From the NCBI GenBank assembly GCA_024305405.1, contig JAKNDB010000108.1:946001-1010000 (forward strand): 64,000 bases of DNA, given 5' to 3'. Within the stretch, counting starts at the first letter, position 1. The number at the start of each line of letters is the position of its first letter. This DNA comes from Dirofilaria immitis (lineage: Eukaryota > Nematoda > Chromadorea > Rhabditida > Onchocercidae). Below, in pieces: positions 49,601 through 58,774 of this stretch. The notes under the pieces were generated by a model, which searched no databases, was not told where the DNA came from, and worked only from the letters and a program-made list of their open reading frames with translations. Both the position numbers and the translations under genes were made by a program.

Positions 49601-52600
49601 GATTAAATATTATAGAATTTAAATGGAATTAAATTTATCCATTTCCAATAAATAACAATTCGAATTTTTCTATTTCTTATTCAATCCTTCTTATTTAATT
49701 AAAATTTTATAGAATTTAAATGGAATTAAATTTATCCATTTCCAATAAATAACAATTCGAATTTCGATATAAAATTGAACAATTACTCAAAATATATTAT
49801 TATTATTATTAAAATTCAACAAAAGTTCGGAAAGGATTATGATGTAACCGGGGAGGATGAACGGAGAGATGATAAGATAAGCAGTAATGAGGAGAGGAGA
49901 TGATAATGAAGGATGAAAGAGAAAAGGCGGAGAGCAGGTGAGTTAAAAATACAAAATGTAGAAAAGAGAAAGAAGGAGGAGGAGGAGGAGGAGGGATAAG
50001 ATGAAAGTTGTTTCAATAAATTAAAATCTACACAAAATCTTTAATCGAAAATAATAAAAAGACGAATGAATTAAATGAGAAAAAAAAGAGAGAGAGAGAT
50101 AGAGAAAAAAGAAAAAACAAGGAAACACAAAGCTAAAGAGAAAGGAAAAGAGACAAGAAGAGAAAAGAGAGAAAGGGACAGAGAGAGAGAGAGAGAGAGA
50201 GAGAGATAAGAATAATTAACTTATTTAAAATTAAGACACAAAACTTTAAACATATATACTTTACATTTTTCATTTTGTTTGATTAAAATTATTTTTAACA
50301 ATAGGATAAAATATCATCGAAAATGTGATAAAAATAAAATAAAGCAACGAATTGTTACAAATTTTATTTTAAAAATAATAAAAATAAAAATTTAAATTTA
50401 AATTTTATTCCTAACTTTTCAGTAATTTATAATCAAATTTTTACTAAATTAAATATTTGAATTTTCATTTTATTAACTTTTTCGCTTCCTCCCCCTCTCC
50501 TACCCTCCCTCTTATTCCTTTCGATTTTAATATAAGCTAAAAATGGAAGAGTGGAATTTTTGCGAAAATAAAATTTATGAAAAATTTTCGCAAATGGTTA
50601 AAATTTCAAATTTGATATATCGATTGGAGGAATATTAAAATTGAATTGATTATCATATGATAAGTTTTGCTAGAGTTAAGATTGAAATCAATGGAAATAT
50701 GATGAATGATGAGATGATATGTATATTGATACATATATACTTTTACAAATTTTTAAACAAAATTCTGAATATTCTCTTAGTAAACGAAAGAAAGAGGAAG
50801 GGAAACAAAAGGAGGGAGAGAGAGAGAGACAGAGAGAAAAGAAGAAAGATAACTTTTATTTCTTAAAAAAAAAAAAAAACGATAAAATAAAATAATAAAA
50901 AATGAAAAATTTTAATTAATTTAATTTTTTTTTTTGAAAAGAAAATGAAAAAATTTTAAAAATTTTTTTAAAAAAAAAAGAGCAAAAGAGCGTATTCGAA
51001 AATAATTGAAAAGAATTTAAAAATAAAAATAAAATTTAAAAAACAGAAAAAAAATTTGATTTATATAAAATTGATATAATAATGATAGAATGAAAATGGA
51101 AAATAATTATCAATTATAAAATGATTACTGATTATTACAGATAATGTTGACTTCTTGTTCTCTCTCTTTCCTTCTCTCTCTTTCTCCCTCTCTCTTCCGT
51201 TTTTTTTCTCTCCCGACATTTTAATGGAATAATGGAAGAGAAGTGGAGAGAGAAGGAGAAAAAAAATGGAAAAATTTGAAAAGGTGCAAATACCTGTCTA
51301 TTCATTCATATATACCTTTGATAGAATTTTTGATATTGAAAAACGGGGAGAAAAAAAAAAGGAACGAGAGAAAAGGAAAGGTATAAAAGGTAAAATGGGT
51401 TATCAATTCTTATTCATATTTGAATTGAATTGAAATGAAAAGAATTCCTTTTTTTTTTTTTTTTTAAGTTACAAAATGGAAAATGAAAAAGGAAAAAATT
51501 GCATTTGTATTATTGTCATTTGTTGATTTGTGAACAATTTCTTTTCATTTTCCATTTTGTTAAGTTAATTTTTTTTTCTTGGCGAAACGAAAAAAAAACT
51601 TTTAAAACAAAAAAAAATTAGAAATAAAATAAATTATTGTTGAATGAATTTAATCAATCAATTACATATATTTAAAATAGTAATTGCGAAAAAGAATTTT
51701 GCATAGCAATCAATAAATTGATAAACAACAATATTACAACATATATTTTATCACTAATCATAGATTTAATTACTACATGTATAATATTTTAATATTAATT
51801 TATGATAATTTAATTTATGATAAAATTTTAGCATGCATGCGATGTTATCAGCATTTTGAAAATTTTCAGAAATATTTTTGCAAAGAAAGCATTTCGTATA
51901 TTAATCAATAAATTGATAAACAACAATATTACAACATATATTTTATCACTAATCATAGATTTAATCACTACATGTATAATATTTTAATATTAATTTATGA
52001 TAATTTAATTTATGATAAAATTTTAGCATGCATGCGATGTTATCAGCATTTTGATTTTCAATCAAAAAATAAAGTAACAAAATGCTCGATAATTACAAAC
52101 TTTTGAAATATTATATTTAGAAATATTCAAAATACAAAAAGAAAAATAATTAAATGATTAATCTCGGGATTAGCATGACTATTTGATCCTTTTAAGCGAT
52201 ATTTTACAAAATAATTCGAAATATTAAAATTTATCCTACTATTTGACATTTAGTTATCTAACTTATAAAGAAGCAACAAATCAATTCATTTCAGAAATGT
52301 CATTTTTATTTGCATAACAAAATTATCGCAAAAATGATCAGTTCGAGAATGGAAGAGAAAAAAGCATTCAAGTTGATTTATTTCAAAAAAAAACTTTTTT
52401 TTCATAATATTTTATCAAATCGAATGATCATTTTTTTCATAATATTTTATCAAATCGAACGATCATTTTTTTTCAAAAAAAAGGTTTAGTTTTTCTAGAA
52501 TAAATCAACTTGAATTCTCCTTTTATTCGCCTTTTTTCTCCCTCTTTTCCAGCTAATCATTTTCATCGATATTTGAAATTAATCCTTCCAATCACTCCCG

Positions 52601-55600
52601 ATATCCTCAATCATGATTCTCGAAATTGTACAATTATTTAATTGAGAAATTTCGAAATACAAAATTCTTAATTCTTTATATTCGTTTAGTTATTAAAAAA
52701 AAAAAAAATTTGAGGAAATAAAAAGTTTTTAATTTTTTAAACTAAACTATACGATTATATCTTATCATTTGAAATAATCACCTTTCAGTTTATTGAAATA
52801 ATAGAATGTGATAAATTATCTTTATCAAAAATAACCGCTAAATTATCATCCATAATAAACTGTTTTACCAATTAAATAATAATAAAATTTAAAAATTATT
52901 AAAATTAAATTTCCTATTTTTAAAAACAAAAAAAAAATTTAAATAAAACTTTGCAAAAAAAAAAAAAGAAAACGAAAAATGGAAAAATGACAAAAGGAAG
53001 TTTTGTTAAATGAGAATCAACTAAAAGGAAAAAAAAATCTTTGAAAGCGCGCAAGGAAAAAAAAAAGAGAAAAGTTTTCTTAAATGTAATATAATTTTTT
53101 CAAAAAAAAAAAAAAAAAAAAAAAAAAAGGAAAAACCAATAATTTTACCGTAAAAATGGCACCAACAAAACGATATTATCGTATTGTTGTTTATTGTTTA
53201 CTACATTAAATTAGAATTTTTAAAAAAATAAAATAAAAAAAAAAAAGAAAAGCGAATTTACAATCAGTTTACCACAACCCATTTGGTCGTAAGATTAAAA
53301 AATAAAAAAAAAAAATTTTTATTACTTCATTAATTGGTCGAAATAAAAATAAAAATGGAAAGTATAAATAAATAAATAAATATGAAATGAAATATTTTGA
53401 AAATAAAAAAGAAAAAAAAGAATTTGTAAAATTTTAAAAATATTTTTATTATTAAAATAAATATTTTTTAATTAGCAAATAGTAAATTTAATATTTTCAA
53501 TAAAAGAGGAATATTTCGAAAAAATAAATAAATAAATTTAAATAAATATCATTTAGCAGAAATATATAATAATATTTGATAGTATTTTCTAATATGATAA
53601 TATATTGTAAAATAATTTTACCGATAAGATCTTCTTATCATAATATATTTCGTTAATCGGTCAAAATGATAAAATTTACGATTTTCCTCGCATTATCATT
53701 TCTCTATCAAATTCACATCTCTTCTCGCTCGATTAAACAAATACAATTACAATTAATAAATGAAATTTAATTCATCAAATTTATTTGATAACACGAACGA
53801 TAGTATATGCATACACATATATCAATGATCATATCATATACCTATTTTATTATGATATATTTGAATTTGATTCAATTAAATTATTAATTTTAATTTGATA
53901 ACATTTATTGATATGTTATTGTAAACAAATTAATTAATGTTTCTTTTTTTTTCGTTTTTAAAATCATTCTAAATTAAATCAATAATTTGTTCAATTTTTT
54001 ATTTTTCTCCCAAACTTTTATCATTCTTTTTCTTTTTCTTTTTTTTTTTTTTGCCCTATATTCGATATTAGTGATATTGAAAAATTAGACATACTTAAAA
54101 CATTTAGTCTGAAACTTTTTTTTAAAATAATTTAAACAAAGAAATTTTGCAACTTTTTTTTCTTCGCAAAACTTTTTTTTTTTTAAATGGTTTAAATTAA
54201 AAGAATAGAGAAAATATAATGAACAGGTTTGTTTGTTTGTTTGTTTTTTTGTTTGTTTGTTTTTTTCCCAAACATTACCAAATAAATGATAAAATGAATG
54301 AAAATTAAATTATCAATTTATCAATAATATTCATTTCAAAATTATTACAGATAAATCTCTTCGTCATTAGTAAATAAGTAAATAGATATATGCATATATG
54401 CAAATATATGTATATTTATATGATTGACATTGTATACAAATTATATCACCAATATAATCGATCTATCTATCTATAAATAGTATCAATTAAATAAGGATGG
54501 AAAAGATAAATATGCATAAATTGTATGAAAATATTTTGGAAACTTTTTAAAAATATGATTAATTGAATTCTATTTTATATGAAATTAGTAAAATTTCATT
54601 CATACTTAAAAAAAATAATAATAATATAAATAAATCAATATTTTATCAAACTTTGATAATACTTTAACAAACTTTATTGATGTTATTTTGTTGAAATTTC
54701 CTCATGCACTAATATGATACGAGGCAATATATATATTTGTTTACATGCTGTTGACATTTTCAAAAATAATCTTGTTTATTTTAATAAATGAATTCTTCTT
54801 TAAAAAAAAAAAAAAGAAAAAAGTTTGAAAAAAAATGAAAAAGAATTTGTCTAAAATAAAATTGTAAACATTGCTTAGATATTACTAAAATAAGCTTGCT
54901 TATTTTTATAAATAAGTTATTGTTCAGATATATTTCTAAAATTAATATTAAATTTTCAAGGTAAAAGAAAATTTTTTTTTGAAAGAACAAAAATTAAAAA
55001 AAAAAAAAAGATATTAGCGATAATCAAAATATTTTAAATAGAATTAGTTAAAATATTTCAAAATATTGATATTAATAAAACTTAGAAGACATATATATAT
55101 ATATATAAGCCTAGTAAAGTAAATATATATATAAGCCTAGTAAAGCCTGGAAAAAAATATAGCATATATATATATATATGTTATATGTGCTATATGTTCA
55201 TATGTAAGCCTAAAAATTGGAAACTGAAAATTGAAAATAGGAAATTGAAAATTGGATAAAAAAGAAAGTGAAGCTTTTCTATAGCTGCTATATATATGCC
55301 TAGTAAAGCTTGGAAAACATATATGCTATGCTATATGTTCATATGTAAGCCAAAAATTGGAAATTGAAAATTGAAAATAGGAAATTGAAAACTGGATAAA
55401 AAAAAAAAGAAAGTGATGCTTTTCTATAGCTGCTTTAAAGGAGAAAAATAAAAATAAAAAAATCTATTTTCCCAATGGGGAAAAAAAAATGTGTGTAATG
55501 GCTACTAATTTAGAATCACCAAGAAATGAGAATCGAAATTTTTGTTAAAAGAATTTATTTCTTCCTTCTCTTTCTCTTCTCTTCTCTTTCTCTTCTCTCT

Positions 55601-58600
55601 CTCTCTCTGTCTCTCTCTTTCTCACTTTTCTTCCATCCTTTTATAACTAGGCTTTTATTGCTCGTAGTAATATCAAATAAAGAAAAGAAAAAAAAATGAC
55701 ATTCCTAATTCAGTGATATCGATAGTAAAAAAAAAAAATTTAAGCCTTATTTCGGGCTTTTTCTTCGTTTATTATTTATTTATTTGGCAAGCAATAGCTT
55801 AACTTTGATAATATTTACATACATATGTTCAAATATATTGGCTAAAATTATTGTACTAAAAATAAATATGCCTAGTTTTCTTTCTTTCTTTCTTTCTCTC
55901 TCTCTCTCTCTCTCTCTCTCCCTCTCCCTCTCAATTTCTTATTTTCTACTTCTGTTCATTTTATAAACAAAAAGTATTTGTTAAATTTAATATAGTATTT
56001 TAAAAAAATATTGATGATAGATGTTAATTTATTTGTAATTTAAACAACTATTCCAAAACTTAATATTATCATTGATAACAAATTTTAAGCATTAATATTA
56101 TTATTATGATAATAAATTTTATCTAAATGAACTAATAAAAATAAATAGAGAAGACTAGATTATAAAGTTTTTCTATTTACGATTTCAAATATATATATAT
56201 ATGTGTACGCTATTATGACTAAGGTATATATATCAAACTTTTATTAGCCTAGGCTAGAAAAGTACTTTTGATATTATATTATAAGCCAAGATAGTTGGAA
56301 AGAGGATAGAATTTGTCTTCCAAGATATACACACATATATATAGATATGTATCGAAAGATTATCCTCAAGAGAGAATTATGATCCGTTCCCATTTTCTTC
56401 ACCCGTGATAAAGTGTCAATGTCAGATCATCTTTGCGACCAAATGTACGTATCGGATAATCGGGGACAAATTAGACGAAAAATTCTTTGCAAAGATAAAT
56501 GATAAGAGAAGAGGAAGAGGAAGGAAAACGAAAAAAAACAGGTCATTCTCGATAATTATCAAAATAATTAAAGAATTATTTTGAAAAGAAAAACAAAATT
56601 TGAAGATTGTTTCATGTATAATCATCGAGTTTAAATATTAGTTTTTGAGGCGATGAGAGAATTTAATAAATTCTTTAAAAACTTGTTAAGCTTGTTTTTA
56701 AACATAATTCATAAATTAATCCTAAAATGATAACATATTTAATTTAGCTTATATTTATAAAAATAAGCTAAATTATAATAAATTAAATCAAATTATTACA
56801 AATCAATTAATTTTCTTCAAATTAAATAATTAAACAATTATTTGTTTAATTAATGAATTTATGAGATAATTTTTGATTATTTTTACAAATGAATTTTTAA
56901 ATGATAAATAACAAATATATTTTGCATAAAATAGAAAACAAAAAAAAAAAAAAAGAATGAAATTTTGGCAAATAATCTTGATTTATTAATTCGAGAATTT
57001 TTAATAGATGGAAATTGATCTGTTACGATGAATAAATATTGCAAAGGTTTTTTTTTATCTTGCATCATGCAGCATGCATTCTTTGCTACCTGCACGATAT
57101 ATCATTTAAATTCAAAAATTAAACTTTAATTTAAAAGAAAAAACAACGATAATTCATATCTATTTTAATCAATATCGATTGAATAGAAATTGATTAATTG
57201 ATTAATTATGCTAATTTTCTTTTTCAAGATATCGTTTTCATCGAGAATTGATTGATTTCAACCATTGATTATGCTAATTTATGATGATGATAATTATAGC
57301 AAAATGGATAATAAATTAGAAAAAGTTAGTAAAAAATAATTGATAAACAACAACAAAAAAAAAAAAATTGATAAGAAGAATGAATATGATTAGATACGAT
57401 ATCATTATCATTTGTACGATGAGGATAAACAGAAAGAGGTAATATTAATGCTAAATATTTAGGTAGTTAATCAGATCGAAGAGTAAATTGATTAAAATTA
57501 ATAGTTTTCTTTTTAATCTTTGATTATCACATATAAGCAATAATTTAAGCATAATTTTTATTTATGAATAATAAAAGGAAAAACTTTTGCATCATTCTTG
57601 AAATTGAAATCAATTCAGCAAATTTAAATTTCAAAAAATGAATGAAGAATTTTTTGAATTTAAAAATTATACAAATGAAGACACATATTCTGATCATATA
57701 TTTTTAATCACTTTTTTTTCAATTTTTTAATTATTAGATTAATTCTTATTATCAGTTATAATTTAAAGAAAAAAAAAATCACTGATGGCAAGTTTTATTT
57801 TCTCGAGAAATCGATAAATCACGATGTATTTAATTATATTTTAATAACAAATTTGTAAAAAATTTAGCAAGAATTTAAGAAATTTTAATAATTTACAATA
57901 ACGATGATCATTTTAATCATCTCTTAATCAAGAATTAATCATTTTAATCAAGCATTAATCAAAATAAATATATTATTTTAAGTTTGAAAAATTATTCATC
58001 CTATCATATAGTTGAATATAAATATATCTTGATGAAGTAATTAACGTAAAAGATATGCATAATAAACAAATGATCAGGTAAAATAAGTTAAAGGTTGAAA
58101 TTAAATGAATTAAAGATTTAAATTAAAAAGTGGGAATTAATTAAATTACGGTAGAAATTTATCAACCATCTTACCGTAAGAAATCCACAAATGTTATCCA
58201 ATTTGCTTCCACTATTATCCTTTCAACTGTACACATTATACTCAATTAATAATTAATTACTATTATCAAATTAAAGAAAAAAAACAAAAAACAACTAGCC
58301 ATTTCATTTGTTGAAATATGTGAACTATTGATTGAATCAAATGATCCTTCTTCATCACCCTTAAAATTTATAATTATTTATTTATTTATTATTGCTAAAA
58401 TCTGAAAAATAAATGAATTTAAAGTTCAAGAAATCATTCCACCCTTTATTTATTTATTTATTTATTTATTCATTTTTGAATAAATAATTAAAATATTATT
58501 AATCGAATTATTTAAAAAGTAATTTTCAGTAAATACAATACAAACAAATTAGTTGTAATTATTTATTTAAATAATAATTAATTATAATATTATTTAATAA

Positions 58601-58739
58601 ATTAATAGAAATGCTAATTATTTGAATTTATTAAAAATATTTTCAATTACAAAATAAACAAATTAATAATTAATTTAATTATTAATTATAATTTCATCAA
58701 CTTTTTTTTCTTTTTCCATCCATACAAATATATATATAT

Positions 58740-58774
<35 letters not shown>

